DNA of 64,000 bases from Prauserella endophytica (GCF_005146945.1 NZ_SWMS01000004.1:243308-307307), one strand, 5' to 3'; shown: positions 43,164 to 52,507, counted from the stretch's first letter. The notes: generated from the sequence alone by a model not told the origin. Translations and numbers: made by a program.

Positions 43164-43265
43164 GCAGTGAAGGCCACCTTGCCTGCGTTGAACGCAGTGA
43201 AGGCCACCTTGCCTCCGTTTGGGTGGTGGGAGACCGGTGGGCGCAGTGAAGGTGGCCTTCACTGC
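43164..43265. repeat. Palindromic repeat cluster (family copy 3)
   Basis: Two direct 30-base units starting GCAGTGAAGGCCACC (43164 and 43194) are followed by the self-complementary GCAGTGAAGGTGGCC (43243) running to CACTGC at 43265. The last block can pair with either of the first two. It lies between the gntR stop and the operon promoter on the same strand, so it may end the gntR transcript. Confidence 0.8.
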
Positions 43266-43282
43266 ATCCGGGGTTGCCCTGG

Positions 43283-43999
43283 TCAGCCCGGGAAGTTCGT
43301 CCAGTCGAGGGAGAGCTCGGGCAGCGGCGCGTCGCCGGTCTCGCCCGCGTCCGCCTCCTGGCCCAGCAACAGCCGGGCGGTGTGCAGCAGGTGCGCGCGC
43401 ATTGCCTCGGCGGCCTCGCGGGGCTTGCCGTTCTCGATGAGCTCGAAGATCACCTCGTGCTCGCTGAGGATGTCGTGCATGGTGCGGGAGCGGTCGACCG
43501 TCGAGTTGCCGCGCACCAGCACCATGTCGCGCAGCGAGTCGATGTAGTGGGCGAGCCGCAGGTTGCCCGAAGCGGCGTTGATGGCCTGGTGGAAGCGCCG
43601 GTCGGCGGCCATGAAAGTGGCCTCGTCGTGCTGCTCGGCCGCGGCGCGCATGGCGGCGAGATGCCCACTCAGCTCCTCGATCCAGCCGGGCGGGCGCTGG
43701 CCGGTGGCCCGGAACGTCGCCGGAACCTCCAGCAGCAACCGGATCGCGAAGACCTCCTCGAGGTCGTGCAGCGACGTCTGCAGGATGCGGATGCCGCGAT
43801 TGCGCTCGAAGCGCACCATGCCGCGCTCGGAGAGCTGGATCAGGGCCTCGCGGACCGGCGTGCGCGAGACGCCGAGCCGCGCGGCCAGGTCGTGCACCGA
43901 GTACAGGGCGCCGGGGGTCAGCTCCCCGCTCACGATCGCGCCCCTCAGCTCGTCGAAGATCTTCTTCGCGAGGTTGCGGTCGGTGTCGATCTGGCGCAT
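43283..43999 (-). CDS. GntR-family regulator, FCD subfamily
   Basis: A 238-residue transcription factor. The winged helix (about 8-75) has KKIFDELRGAIVSGELTPG and LAARLGVSRTPVREALIQLS, the usual GntR signature. The C-terminal all-helical FCD domain (about 90-215) has FAIRLLLEVPATF, ADRRFHQAINAASGN and SEHEVIFELIENGK, with Asp and His residues that often hold a metal-bound organic acid. ATG 43999 is chosen; the frame is open further upstream without conservation. It precedes the hydroxyacid operon on the same strand and is the likely regulator of the palindrome at 43127-43149, with a 2-hydroxy- or 2-oxoacid effector. Confidence 0.92.
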   Translation of the reverse strand: MRQIDTDRNLAKKIFDELRGAIVSGELTPGALYSVHDLAARLGVSRTPVREALIQLSERGMVRFERNRGIRILQTSLHDLEEVFAIRLLLEVPATFRATGQRPPGWIEELSGHLAAMRAAAEQHDEATFMAADRRFHQAINAASGNLRLAHYIDSLRDMVLVRGNSTVDRSRTMHDILSEHEVIFELIENGKPREAAEAMRAHLLHTARLLLGQEADAGETGDAPLPELSLDWTNFPG

Positions 44000-44055
44000 C
44001 GGGCCATTTTCGCACGCGTGCAACCGGGCGGGGTCATGCTTCCGTCCAGTGCGGC

Positions 44056-45717
44056 ATGAGACCACGGGCTGTGGGTGTGCTGGCCGTCGCGTGCGCGTTC
44101 GCGATCGGGTCGTGTGGGGTTCCCGATGCTGGGCCGACGCCGATGAGGGGCGCATCGGTGGAACTGGTGGCGTTCGGCTCGTGCGACGCCGCGCTGGAGC
44201 AGTTCAGGGCCGCGGCGCTGACCCAGTGGGAGCAGAGCGAGCAGGTGGAGCCCCGGCCCGGGGTGTTCCAGCGGGGGGCGATCCCGGCCGAGGCTCCGGC
44301 CGCCTCGCCCGGCTCGATCACCAAGGAGCAGCATTCCGGCACCAACAACCACGAGGCCGGAGTAGAGGAACCCGACCTCGTGCAGACCGACGGCCGCCGC
44401 GTGGTCACCGTCGCCGACGGGCGCCTGCGGGTGATCGACGTGGCGAGCAGGCGCGTCACGTCCACAATGGACCTGCCGGGCGGCTGGGCTGGCGAGCTGC
44501 TGGTCGACGGCGACCGCGCGCTCGTGGTGGGGCAGCGCGAGCTGACGCTCGTCGACCTCACCGGCGCGGCGCGTCCGGTCGGCACGCTCGCGGTGGACGG
44601 CGAGTACGTCGACGCGCGGCTCGTCGGTGGCAGGGCGCGCGTCGTGGTGCGCTCGCAACCGAAGCCGCCGCCCGTGGAACCCCACGCGATCGCGGATACG
44701 ACGATCGACGACTGGCTCCCCGCCTACGACCTCACCACCGCGCAGGGCACGCGTTCGCACGGCAGGCTCGTCGACTGCGAGAACGTGTACCACCCGCCCG
44801 AGCCCGGCACGTCGCTGCTCACCGTGCTGACGTTCGAGCTCGGTGGCCCGCTCGGCACCGGAGACCCCGTGGCGATCGCCGCCGACGGCACCACCGTCTA
44901 CGGCTCGGCCACGAACCTCTACGTCGCGCACAGCGCGCCGCAGGGGACCGCGATCCACCAGTTCGACATCGCCTCGCCCGGCGCGGCCCGGCACGTCGCG
45001 TCCGGGTCTGCCCCCGGCGCGCTGCTGAACCAGTACTCGATGTCCGAACACGACGGTCACCTCCGCGTGGCGACCATGACCGGTGCCGACAACACGGTGA
45101 CCGTGCTGGCGAGCAAGGGAAGCACGCTCACCGCGGTGGGCACGCTCGGCGGCCTCGGCAGGGGTGAGCGGATCTACGCCGTGCGGTTCCTCGGCCCCGT
45201 CGGCTACGTGGTGACGTTCCGGCAGACCGATCCGCTGTACACCCTCGACCTGACCGATCCCGCGCGCCCCCGCGCCGTGGGGGAGCTGAAGATCACGGGC
45301 TACTCGGCGTACCTGCATCCCGCAGGCGAGGGGCGGCTGATCGGCGTCGGGCAGGAGGCCGACCTCCAGGGTCGGGCGCTCGGACTGCAGGTGTCGCTGT
45401 TCGACGTCGGCGACGCGGCGAGGCCGGTGCGGCTGGCCCAGCACCGGCTCACCGGCGGCATGGCGCAGGTCGAGGCCGACACGCACGCCTTCCTCTACTG
45501 GCCGCCCACGGGCCTGCTGGTGTTGCCCACCGACACCGACGCGCTCGTGCTGCGGGTGGGCGACGGCTCCATCACGGAGGTCGGCCGGATCGGCGGCGGT
45601 TCGCTGGTCCTGCGCTCACTGGTACTCGGCGACGAGTTGTGGACGGTGTCGCAGAGCGGAGTGCTCGTTCACGACGCAAGCACGCTCAGTCCGATCGGTT
45701 CGGTGCAGTTCGCCTAG
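44056..45717 (+). CDS. Beta-propeller domain lipoprotein
   Basis: A 553-residue secreted lipoprotein. The signal peptide is followed by a lipobox ending at Cys20 (AFAIGSC). After about residue 85, repeated strand patterns such as VVTVADGRLRVIDVASRRV and RALVVGQRELTLVDLTG form a propeller. This is the actinobacterial and archaeal secreted beta-propeller family (PF09826 type), including the typical HSGTNNHEAGVEEPDLVQTDG near residue 93. Function is unknown; it is probably anchored outside the membrane. It is divergent from gntR and overlaps the convergent HxlR gene by 4 bases. Confidence 0.9.
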   Translation: MRPRAVGVLAVACAFAIGSCGVPDAGPTPMRGASVELVAFGSCDAALEQFRAAALTQWEQSEQVEPRPGVFQRGAIPAEAPAASPGSITKEQHSGTNNHEAGVEEPDLVQTDGRRVVTVADGRLRVIDVASRRVTSTMDLPGGWAGELLVDGDRALVVGQRELTLVDLTGAARPVGTLAVDGEYVDARLVGGRARVVVRSQPKPPPVEPHAIADTTIDDWLPAYDLTTAQGTRSHGRLVDCENVYHPPEPGTSLLTVLTFELGGPLGTGDPVAIAADGTTVYGSATNLYVAHSAPQGTAIHQFDIASPGAARHVASGSAPGALLNQYSMSEHDGHLRVATMTGADNTVTVLASKGSTLTAVGTLGGLGRGERIYAVRFLGPVGYVVTFRQTDPLYTLDLTDPARPRAVGELKITGYSAYLHPAGEGRLIGVGQEADLQGRALGLQVSLFDVGDAARPVRLAQHRLTGGMAQVEADTHAFLYWPPTGLLVLPTDTDALVLRVGDGSITEVGRIGGGSLVLRSLVLGDELWTVSQSGVLVHDASTLSPIGSVQFA

Positions 45718-46103
45718 TCCTTGTTGAGCTCCGCTCCGTGACGCACCGCCCAGTCGGCCAGCGCCGACAGCGGTTCGAGCAGGCTGCGGCCCAGCGGCGT
45801 GAGGCCGTACTCGACGCCGGGCGGCACCGTCGGGTGCACCTCGCGCCACACCAGCCCGTCGGCCTCCAGGCCGCGCAGCGTGCGGGTCAGCATTCGCTGG
45901 CTGATGCCTTCGACTGCCCGGTGCAGCTCGTTGTACCGGTGCGGGCGCGTGCCGAGGAGAATCACCAGCAGCATGCTCCATTTGTCGCCCACGCGGCGGA
46001 ACACGTCGCCCACGGGGCACGCGGCGAGCTCGTCGACGGGCACCGGCCGAGGTAGGTCGTGGGCGAGTACCGAGGGAACACCGGTGTTCGTACCGGACAT
46101 CAA
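45714..46103 (-). CDS. HxlR-family transcriptional regulator
   Basis: A 129-residue classical HxlR winged-helix protein. CPVGDVFRRVGDKWSMLLVILL carries the N-terminal Cys that senses electrophiles in some members, followed by RYNELHRAVEGISQRMLTRTL and PPGVEYGLTPLGRSLL. Its start faces the SDR-like gene at 46174 with 70 bases between, the common arrangement for a regulator and its target. ATG 46103 or 46100; GAAGG lies 8 bases before. Confidence 0.92.
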   Translation of the reverse strand: MMSGTNTGVPSVLAHDLPRPVPVDELAACPVGDVFRRVGDKWSMLLVILLGTRPHRYNELHRAVEGISQRMLTRTLRGLEADGLVWREVHPTVPPGVEYGLTPLGRSLLEPLSALADWAVRHGAELNKD

Positions 46104-46173
46104 ACTGCCTTCTTTCGGTCCGCGGCGGGACGGCCGACGATGAGCCGGTCGATGCCGAGCCTAGGGGGAAATC

Positions 46174-47010
46174 GTGCCGAGCCAACCACGGAAGACCGTG
46201 ATCATCAGCGGTGGAACCGACGGCATGGGGCGCGCGACCGCGCTGGAACGGCTCTCGCGAGGTGACCACGTCACCGTGATCGGCAGCAGCGACGCCAAGG
46301 GCCGCGCGCTGCTGGACCACGCCGCGAACCCGAATCTCCGGTTTCTGCGGGCCGATCTGTCGTCGATCGCGGAGACGGAACGGGTGATCGCGCGGATCGG
46401 CGAGGAACACGAAAGCGTCGACGCGCTGGCGTTGTTCGCCAACCGCGTCAACCCGAGGTGGCGGGAGACCGAGGACGGCCTGGAGGCCACGTTCGCCCTG
46501 TACTACCTGAGCCGCTACCTGCTCAGCCACGGGCTGCGCCCGCTGCTCGACGCAGGCACCGACCCGGTGATCGTCAACGTAGCCGGGGTGGGCAACACCG
46601 CGGGGCGGATCCACTGGGAGGATCCCCAGCTCACCCGCGGCTACGGCCAGGTGCGTGCTCAGCTGCAGGCAGGCAGGGCGAACGACCTGCTGGGTGTCTG
46701 GTTCGCCGAGCAGGCGGCGAGCAAGGCGCGCTACGTGCTCTACCACCCCGGGTTCACCCGCAGCGGGGTGGACGGTCACCCGCACCCGGTGGTCCGGGGA
46801 GCGCTCGGGCTGCTCGCGAAGGCCTTCGCCCGTCCGGTGGCGGACTCGGTGCGGCCGATTGTGGAGTGGATCGACCGGCCGCCGGCGGAACCGCTGTCCG
46901 CGATCGACCGGGGCACACCCGTCGGCAGGTCACTGAAAACCCTCGACCTCGGCGCCGCGGCCCGGCTGGCCGCCTACACCGAGAAGCTGCTCAGCGGCCG
47001 AACCACGTGA
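46174..47010 (+). CDS. SDR-like protein with altered catalytic motif
   Basis: A 278-residue Rossmann-fold protein. The cofactor motif VIISGGTDGMGRATAL is intact, and ADLSSIAETERVIARI is typical. The usual NAG and catalytic Ser positions read FAN and VAG, and the YxxxK pair appears as YGQVR, with Arg in place of Lys. Relatives I recall from actinobacteria share this, so it may be a reductase with altered chemistry or a binding protein. The GTG start is preceded by GGGGGAAA. It lies opposite an HxlR gene, its probable regulator. Confidence 0.8.
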   Translation: MPSQPRKTVIISGGTDGMGRATALERLSRGDHVTVIGSSDAKGRALLDHAANPNLRFLRADLSSIAETERVIARIGEEHESVDALALFANRVNPRWRETEDGLEATFALYYLSRYLLSHGLRPLLDAGTDPVIVNVAGVGNTAGRIHWEDPQLTRGYGQVRAQLQAGRANDLLGVWFAEQAASKARYVLYHPGFTRSGVDGHPHPVVRGALGLLAKAFARPVADSVRPIVEWIDRPPAEPLSAIDRGTPVGRSLKTLDLGAAARLAAYTEKLLSGRTT

Positions 47011-47269
47011 GCGCGAGCGCGTCGAGCGTCGGTGCCGTGCGCAGCCTGCGCAGGTAGCCGTTCAGGTTGGACTCTCGGCCGCAACCCCGCATCGCGGGCC
47101 GAAGTCGGCGGTCCGAGGTGGACAGTCGCGGCCAGACGGTGTCCAGGCCCGGCCCTGGCGCGGCTGCTCTCAGGATGGAGCGCCTGCCGTGCTCCTCGCC
47201 TGTCTGCTCGATCGACGGGGTGGGCGCTGAAAGCCTGCCGTCGAGTTTTGCGGCCACGGCGGTCTCCAC
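46991..47269 (-). CDS. Doubtful hypothetical protein downstream of mtnA
   Basis: A 92-codon frame starting GTG, 43 bases after the mtnA stop, ending 20 bases inside the 3' end of the SDR gene. Third codon positions are mostly G or C, as in real genes here, and the C-terminal part (NLNGYLRRLRTAPTLDALAL) looks protein-like. It has no ribosome site and no homologue I know. It could be a decayed gene. Otherwise the interval 47011-47312 holds nothing I can name. Confidence 0.3.
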   Translation of the reverse strand: METAVAAKLDGRLSAPTPSIEQTGEEHGRRSILRAAAPGPGLDTVWPRLSTSDRRLRPAMRGCGRESNLNGYLRRLRTAPTLDALALTWFGR

Positions 47270-47312
47270 CCGGCGAGACCGCAGGCACTCCGGGGCACGG
47301 TGGTCGAGCGAA

Positions 47313-48308
47313 TCACCGTGCCGTACCCGCGACCACGCCGTGCTCGGTGACGACCGCGGTGATCAGATCGACGGGCGTGACGTCGAAGGCCGGGTTGAAA
47401 ACCGGTGCGTCCTTCGGTGCGACCGGGCTGCCCGCGACGTGGGTGACCTCCTCGGGGGCGCGCTCCTCTATCACGATCGCCCCGCCGTCGGGCAGGCTCG
47501 CGTCGACTGTCGACGACGGAGCCACGACGACGAACGGCAGGCCGTGGCGGGCGGCGGCGAGCGCGAGGCCGTAGGTGCCGATCTTGTTGGCGGTGTCGCC
47601 GTTCGCGGCGATGCGGTCGGCGCCCACCACGACGCCGTCGACGAGTCCGCGTGCCATCGCGGCGGCCGCGGCGGAGTCGGGCAGGAGCCGGTAGGGGATC
47701 GCCTCCTCCGCGAGCTCCCACGCGGTGAGGCGGGCGCCCTGGAGCAGGGGCCGGGTTTCGTCGGCGAGCACATACTCGAGTTGTCCGTCGGCGTGGAGCT
47801 GGCGGACGACGCCGAGTGCGGTGCCCCAGTCGACGGTGGCGAGGCGGCCGGTGTTGCAGTGGGTCAGCAGGCGCAGCGGGCGGCGGGCGCAGGTGTCGAG
47901 CAGCAGCCGCGCGGCGTGGGCGGACGCCTCGCGGTTGACGCGCTCGTCCTCGTCGAGCATGGCCAGCGCCTCGGCGAGCACGGCGTCGGTGCCGCCGGAC
48001 AGCTTCGCGAGCGCGCGCTCGACCCCCCAGCGGAGATTGACCGCGGTGGGCCTGGCGGTGGCGAGCCGCTCTGCGTCGGCGTGGACGGCGGCGGTGTCGG
48101 TGCCGTGCCGGTGAGCGGCGAGGGCAACCCCGAGCGCACCGGCGGCGCCGAGCGCGGGCGCGCCGCGCACGGCGAGGCGCTGGATGGCGCCGATCAGCTC
48201 GTCGACCGTGGCCAGCCGCAGCAGCCGGTGCTCGGCAGGCAACGCGCACTGGTCCACGATCACCACGGTCCCGTCGGCCCAGTCGATCGTTCGTCCCACG
48301 TGACCCAT
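47313..48308 (-). CDS. mtnA: Methylthioribose-1-phosphate isomerase MtnA
   Basis: A 331-residue enzyme of the methionine salvage pathway that converts methylthioribose-1-phosphate to the ribulose form. Family signatures are in order: [51 protein letters not shown] (catalytic Cys), [20 protein letters not shown], and [21 protein letters not shown] with catalytic Asp. Related eIF2B subunits lack some of these. ATG 48308 is preceded by GGGAG. Other salvage genes are not in the window. It is divergent from the trpB2 gene across a palindromic repeat. Confidence 0.96.
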   Translation of the reverse strand: MGHVGRTIDWADGTVVIVDQCALPAEHRLLRLATVDELIGAIQRLAVRGAPALGAAGALGVALAAHRHGTDTAAVHADAERLATARPTAVNLRWGVERALAKLSGGTDAVLAEALAMLDEDERVNREASAHAARLLLDTCARRPLRLLTHCNTGRLATVDWGTALGVVRQLHADGQLEYVLADETRPLLQGARLTAWELAEEAIPYRLLPDSAAAAAMARGLVDGVVVGADRIAANGDTANKIGTYGLALAAARHGLPFVVVAPSSTVDASLPDGGAIVIEERAPEEVTHVAGSPVAPKDAPVFNPAFDVTPVDLITAVVTEHGVVAGTAR

Positions 48309-48340
48309 TCTCCCGGACCGGGCAGCAGTGTGGTGCGGCC

Positions 48341-48393
48341 GCAGTGAAGGCCACCTTCACTGCGTTCAACGCAGTGAAGGTGGCCTTCACTGC
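48341..48393. repeat. Perfect nested palindrome (family copy 4)
   Basis: Arms of 23 bases (48341-48363 and 48371-48393, starting GCAGTGAAGGCCACC) are exactly complementary. The 7-base loop GTTCAAC is itself complementary except for the centre, so all 53 bases form one palindrome. Each arm is also a near-palindrome. It lies between the divergent starts of mtnA and trpB2, where a terminator is not expected. Frames read through it are artefacts. Confidence 0.92.
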
Positions 48394-48434
48394 AGTCGTC
48401 ACCCACAGGAACCTCATGGCTCACTCTGTTGCGA

Positions 48435-48481
48435 AGCAAGGGAGCTTTACTACCGTTTTCCGGGAGCAAAGGTCCCTTGCT
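48435..48481. repeat. Imperfect inverted repeat upstream of trpB2
   Basis: Arms AGCAAGGGAGCTTTACTACC and CGGGAGCAAAGGTCCCTTGC pair at about 17 of 21 positions around a 5-base loop. It lies 37 bases before the trpB2 start and could fold in its leader as an RNA hairpin. It has no relation in sequence to the GCAGTGAAGG family. Confidence 0.6.
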
Positions 48482-48517
48482 CCCTTCTCGCTCAGCCCTT
48501 GCCTTGGGAGGCGCATC

Positions 48518-49870
48518 ATGGCCGGCCGCACGAAGTACCTTCTCGACGAAGACGACCTGCCGACCCAGTGGTACAACGTCGTGCCGGACCTCCCGGAGCC
48601 GCCACCGCCGCCGCTGCACCCCGGCACCCGCGAGCCCGTCGGCCCCGACGACCTCGCCCCGCTGTTCCCGCAGGCGCTCATCGCGCAGGAGGTGACGGCG
48701 GATCGCTATGTCGACATTCCGGGTGAGGTGCTCGACGTCTACCGCCTCTGGCGGCCCTCGCCGCTCTACCGCGCCCGCCGCCTCGAGAAGCTGCTCGACA
48801 CCCCCGCCCGCATCTACTACAAGTACGAGGGCGTGAGCCCGGTCGGCTCCCACAAGCCCAACACCGCCGTGCCCCAGGCGTACTACAACGCCGCCGAGGG
48901 CGTCACCCGGCTCACCACCGAGACCGGCGCAGGGCAGTGGGGTAGCGCGCTCGCCTTCGCGTGCGCCACCTACGGCCTCGACTGCGAGGTGTGGCAGGTC
49001 CGCGCCTCCTACGATCAGAAGCCCTACCGCAAGATCATGATGGAGACGTTCGGCGCGACCGTGCACCCGAGCCCCTCCGACCTCACACAGGCCGGCCGCA
49101 AGGTGCTCGCCGACCACCCCGACTCCACCGGCAGCCTCGGCATCGCCATCAGCGAGGCCGTCGAGCAGGCCGCGGGCGACCCGAACGCGCGCTACGCACT
49201 CGGCAGCGTCCTCAACCACGTCCTGCTGCACCAGACCGTCATCGGCGAGGAGGCGATCAAGCAGTTCGAGCTCGCCGAGGACACTCCGGACGTGATCGTC
49301 GGCTGCACGGGCGGCGGGTCCAACTTCGGAGGGCTGGTCTTCCCGTTCCTGCGCGAGAAGCTCGCCGGGCGCATCTCGCCGGAGATCCGCGCCGTCGAGC
49401 CGTCCGCGTGCCCCTCACTCACCCGTGGCCGCTACGCCTACGACTTCGGCGACACCGCGGGCCTCACGCCGCTGCTCAAGATGCACACGCTGGGCCACGA
49501 GTTCATCCCGGACCCGATCCACGCGGGCGGCCTGCGCTACCACGGCATGTCCCCGCTGCTGTCGCACATCTACGAGCTCGGCCTGCTGGAGGCCATCGCC
49601 GTGCCGCAGCAGGAGTGCTTCTCGGCGGGCGTGCGTTTCGCCCGCACCGAGGGCATCATCCCCGCGCCGGAGCCCACCCACGCGCTGGCCGCGTGCGTGC
49701 GAGAAGCCCTGCGCTGCAAGGAGACGGGCGAGCAGAAGGTGATCCTGACGGCGCTGTGCGGGCACGCGCACCTCGACCTGCCCGCCTACAACGCCTACCT
49801 CACCGGCCAGATGGTGGACAACGACCTCGCACAGGACACGCTGGAGACCTCGCTCGCCGGAATCCCGTGA
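48518..49870 (+). CDS. trpB: TrpB2-type tryptophan synthase beta chain
   Basis: A 450-residue PLP enzyme of the TrpB2 group, longer than classical TrpB. N-terminal [20 protein letters not shown] is typical of this group. The PLP lysine is in [16 protein letters not shown], followed by [19 protein letters not shown], the phosphate-binding [12 protein letters not shown] and the C-terminal [13 protein letters not shown]. TrpB2 makes tryptophan from indole and serine, often without a TrpA partner; no trpA is nearby. The start ATG 48518 follows GGGAGG; the frame upstream covers repeats and is not coding. Confidence 0.93.
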   Translation: MAGRTKYLLDEDDLPTQWYNVVPDLPEPPPPPLHPGTREPVGPDDLAPLFPQALIAQEVTADRYVDIPGEVLDVYRLWRPSPLYRARRLEKLLDTPARIYYKYEGVSPVGSHKPNTAVPQAYYNAAEGVTRLTTETGAGQWGSALAFACATYGLDCEVWQVRASYDQKPYRKIMMETFGATVHPSPSDLTQAGRKVLADHPDSTGSLGIAISEAVEQAAGDPNARYALGSVLNHVLLHQTVIGEEAIKQFELAEDTPDVIVGCTGGGSNFGGLVFPFLREKLAGRISPEIRAVEPSACPSLTRGRYAYDFGDTAGLTPLLKMHTLGHEFIPDPIHAGGLRYHGMSPLLSHIYELGLLEAIAVPQQECFSAGVRFARTEGIIPAPEPTHALAACVREALRCKETGEQKVILTALCGHAHLDLPAYNAYLTGQMVDNDLAQDTLETSLAGIP

Positions 49871-49878
49871 CGGGAGTC

Positions 49879-49900
49879 GGCCTCCACCGCGCTGGAGGCC
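49879..49900 (+). terminator. Hairpin after trpB2
   Basis: An 8-bp inverted repeat GGCCTCCA / TGGAGGCC with a 6-base loop begins 9 bases after the trpB2 stop. No U tract follows. In the remaining 280 bases to 50183 I see no supported gene; only the cysteine desulfurase promoter at its end. Confidence 0.5.
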
Positions 49901-50168
49901 GCGCCGTGGAGGCATGACGAAGACGCGGGAGCCGCCCCGCCGCTCGGTGCTGTGGACACCCGGGTGCCGCAGCGCCACGGCGGGGCGGCCCGGCCGGCGA
50001 GCTGGGTCACCCAGGAGCGCGACCGTCGTGACGGGCGTGGCCGCCCTCACCTGGGCCGTACCGCACCCGTCCCCGCTCGCTACGGCCCCGTCGCCGGGCT
50101 GGGTGCGCTGCTCAGCCGGTCCACGACCGGCGTGAGCGGTACCGCAGCCACGGCCGCGGGGGCACGAC

Positions 50169-50174
50169 TACCCT
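50169..50174 (+). promoter_or_regulatory. -10 box of cysteine desulfurase gene
   Basis: TACCCT ends 9 bases before the ATG at 50184, without a ribosome binding site; a leaderless or near-leaderless message is likely. Confidence 0.4.
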
Positions 50175-50183
50175 GGACAGGCG

Positions 50184-51386
50184 ATGACCTATCTCGACCA
50201 CGCGGCGACCACCCCGATGTTGCCCGACGCCGTCACGGCGATGAGTGAAGCGCTGTCCACCGTGGGCAACGCTTCCTCGCTGCATTCCTCGGGCCGCAGG
50301 GCGCGACGCGTGGTCGAGGAGGCCCGCGAGGCCGTCGCCGAGGCGCTGAACGCCCGGCCCTCCGAGGTGATCTTCACCGCAGGGGGCACCGAGAGCGACA
50401 ACCTCGCCGTCAAGGGCATCTACTGGGCCCGAACCAAGGCCGACCCGGCTCGCCGCCGCGTGCTGGCCAGTGCCGTCGAGCACCACGCCGTGCTCGACGC
50501 CGTGAGCTGGCTGGCGAGCCACGCCGGTGCCGAGGTCACGTGGCTGGAGGTCGACGCCACCGGTCGGGTGCTGCCGGAGACGCTGCGCGCCGCGATCGAG
50601 GCCAACCCCGGAGACGTCGCCCTGGTCACCGTGATGTGGGCCAACAACGAGGTCGGCACGATCAACCCGCTGCCTGAGCTCGCGTCCATCTGCGCCGAGT
50701 ACGACATTCCGCTGCACACCGACGCCGTGCAGGCGGTCGGCGCGGCTGAGGTCGACTTCGGGGCCAGCGGTGCGAGCGCGCTGACCCTCACCGGGCACAA
50801 GCTCGGCGGGCCGTACGGCGTCGGGGCGCTGCTGCTCGACCGCGATACCCCGTGCGTGCCGCTGCTGCACGGCGGCGGTCAGGAGCGCGAGGTCCGCTCC
50901 GGCACGCTCGACGTGCCCGCCATCCACGCCTTCGCCACCGCCGTGCGCTCGAGCGTGCGCAACCGGCAGGCCACCTTCGACGACATCGGCAAGCTGCGCG
51001 ACGACCTCGTCGCCGCCGTGCTGCACGAGGTGCCGGACGCGATCCTCAACGGCGTGCCCGCCGACGACCCGGCGGGACGGCTGCCAGGGATCGCCCACTT
51101 CACCTTCCCCGGCTGCGCGGGCGACAGCCTGCTGATGCTGCTCGACGCCAAGGGCATCGAGTGCTCCACGGGCTCCGCGTGCACCGCGGGCGTCGCAGAG
51201 CCGAGCCACGTGCTGCTGGCGATGGGGGCGGACGCCGCGTCGGCACGTGGCTCGCTGCGGTTCTCGCTCGGGCACACCTCGACGCGGGACGACGTCGACG
51301 CGCTGGCCCGCGAGCTGCGCGGGGTGGTCGACCGGGCGAGGCAGGCGGGGCTGGCCGGCATGCGCAAGCACAAGCAGGAGGTGTGA
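50184..51386 (+). CDS. Cysteine desulfurase (IscS/NifS family)
   Basis: A 400-residue PLP enzyme that takes sulfur from cysteine. Motifs: [31 protein letters not shown], the PLP lysine in [31 protein letters not shown], and the mobile catalytic Cys in [20 protein letters not shown]. It lies 3 bases before mnmA, so its main task is probably sulfur delivery for tRNA 2-thiouridine, though Fe-S cluster supply is also possible. Length and layout are normal. Confidence 0.95.
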   Translation: MTYLDHAATTPMLPDAVTAMSEALSTVGNASSLHSSGRRARRVVEEAREAVAEALNARPSEVIFTAGGTESDNLAVKGIYWARTKADPARRRVLASAVEHHAVLDAVSWLASHAGAEVTWLEVDATGRVLPETLRAAIEANPGDVALVTVMWANNEVGTINPLPELASICAEYDIPLHTDAVQAVGAAEVDFGASGASALTLTGHKLGGPYGVGALLLDRDTPCVPLLHGGGQEREVRSGTLDVPAIHAFATAVRSSVRNRQATFDDIGKLRDDLVAAVLHEVPDAILNGVPADDPAGRLPGIAHFTFPGCAGDSLLMLLDAKGIECSTGSACTAGVAEPSHVLLAMGADAASARGSLRFSLGHTSTRDDVDALARELRGVVDRARQAGLAGMRKHKQEV

Positions 51387-51389
51387 GGG

Positions 51390-52478
51390 GTGCGGGTACT
51401 GGCCGCGATGAGCGGGGGAGTCGATTCGGCGGTGGCCGCCGCGCGGGCCGTCGGGGCGGGACACGACGTGGTCGGCGTGCACCTCGCGCTGTCGGCCAAG
51501 CCCGGCACGCTGCGCACCGGCTCCCGGGGCTGCTGCACGATCGAGGACGCGCACGACGCGCGCCGTGCCGCCGACATCCTCGGGATCCCCTTCTACGTCT
51601 GGGACTTCGCCGAGCGGTTCACCGAGGAGGTCGTGGAGACCTTCGTCGGTGAGTACGCCGCGGGCCGCACGCCCAACCCGTGCGTCACGTGCAACGAGAA
51701 GATCAAGTTCGAGGCGCTGCTCGACAAGGCGATGGCGCTCGGCTTCGACGCCGTGTGCACCGGCCACTACGCGCGCCTGTCCGTTGTGGATGGCGTGCCG
51801 CAGCTGCGGCGCAGCGCCGACGCGGACAAGGACCAGTCGTACGTACTCGCGTCGCTGACGCCCGAGCAGTTGCGGCACGCGATGTTCCCGCTCGGCGGTT
51901 CCCGTAAGCCCGACGTGCGGGCCGAGGCGGCCGAACGCGGTCTGTCCGTGGCGCAGAAGCCTGACAGCCACGACATCTGCTTCATCCCCGACGGCGACAC
52001 CAAGAAGTTCCTGGAGTCGAGGCTCGGCGAGCGGCCCGGCGACCTGGTGGATGCCGAGACCGGGGCGGTGCTGGGCAGGCACACGGGCGTGCACGGGTTC
52101 ACGATCGGCCAGCGCAAGGGACTCGGCATCGACGCGCCCGCCCCCGACGGCAGGCCCCGCTACGTGCTCTCGCTGGAGCCGGTGTCGGGCACGGTCAAGG
52201 TCGGCTCGTCGCGCGACCTCGGCGTCAACCGGATCGATGCCGACCGGCCCGTCTGGCCCGGCGACCCGCTGCCAGGCCCAACCGAGTGCGTGGTGCAGGT
52301 GCGCGCGCACGGCGGCACGGCGCCCGCCGTCGCCGAGGCCGTCGAGGGCGGCGTGAGCATCCAGCTCAGGGAACCGCTGCAGGGTGTGGCGCCGGGACAG
52401 GTGGCCGTGCTGTACCGCTCCGACGCCGCCGCTGGCGACCTCGTGCTCGGGAGTGCGAAGATCGCGTCCACGGCGTGA
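51390..52478 (+). CDS. mnmA: tRNA 2-thiouridine(34) synthase MnmA
   Basis: A 362-residue enzyme that thiolates U34 of Glu, Gln and Lys tRNAs using sulfur from the cysteine desulfurase. Motifs: the ATP-binding [36 protein letters not shown] (first catalytic Cys), [24 protein letters not shown], and [14 protein letters not shown] (second Cys), then [12 protein letters not shown] in the C-terminal domain. The GTG start follows GGAGGTGTGAGG. The pair with the desulfurase gene is a standard actinobacterial order. Confidence 0.96.
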   Translation: MRVLAAMSGGVDSAVAAARAVGAGHDVVGVHLALSAKPGTLRTGSRGCCTIEDAHDARRAADILGIPFYVWDFAERFTEEVVETFVGEYAAGRTPNPCVTCNEKIKFEALLDKAMALGFDAVCTGHYARLSVVDGVPQLRRSADADKDQSYVLASLTPEQLRHAMFPLGGSRKPDVRAEAAERGLSVAQKPDSHDICFIPDGDTKKFLESRLGERPGDLVDAETGAVLGRHTGVHGFTIGQRKGLGIDAPAPDGRPRYVLSLEPVSGTVKVGSSRDLGVNRIDADRPVWPGDPLPGPTECVVQVRAHGGTAPAVAEAVEGGVSIQLREPLQGVAPGQVAVLYRSDAAAGDLVLGSAKIASTA

Positions 52479-52507
52479 CGACCCTCGGACGCCGCGGGAG
52501 GTTCTCG

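Noticed and set aside
48344-48517. N-terminal extension of the trpB2 product
   Set aside because: These codons come from the palindromic repeats; the ribosome site and conservation support ATG 48518.
49914-50135. 73-codon frame between trpB2 and the desulfurase gene
   Set aside because: Arg/Pro/Ser-rich with no ribosome site or recognisable pattern; looks like intergenic DNA.
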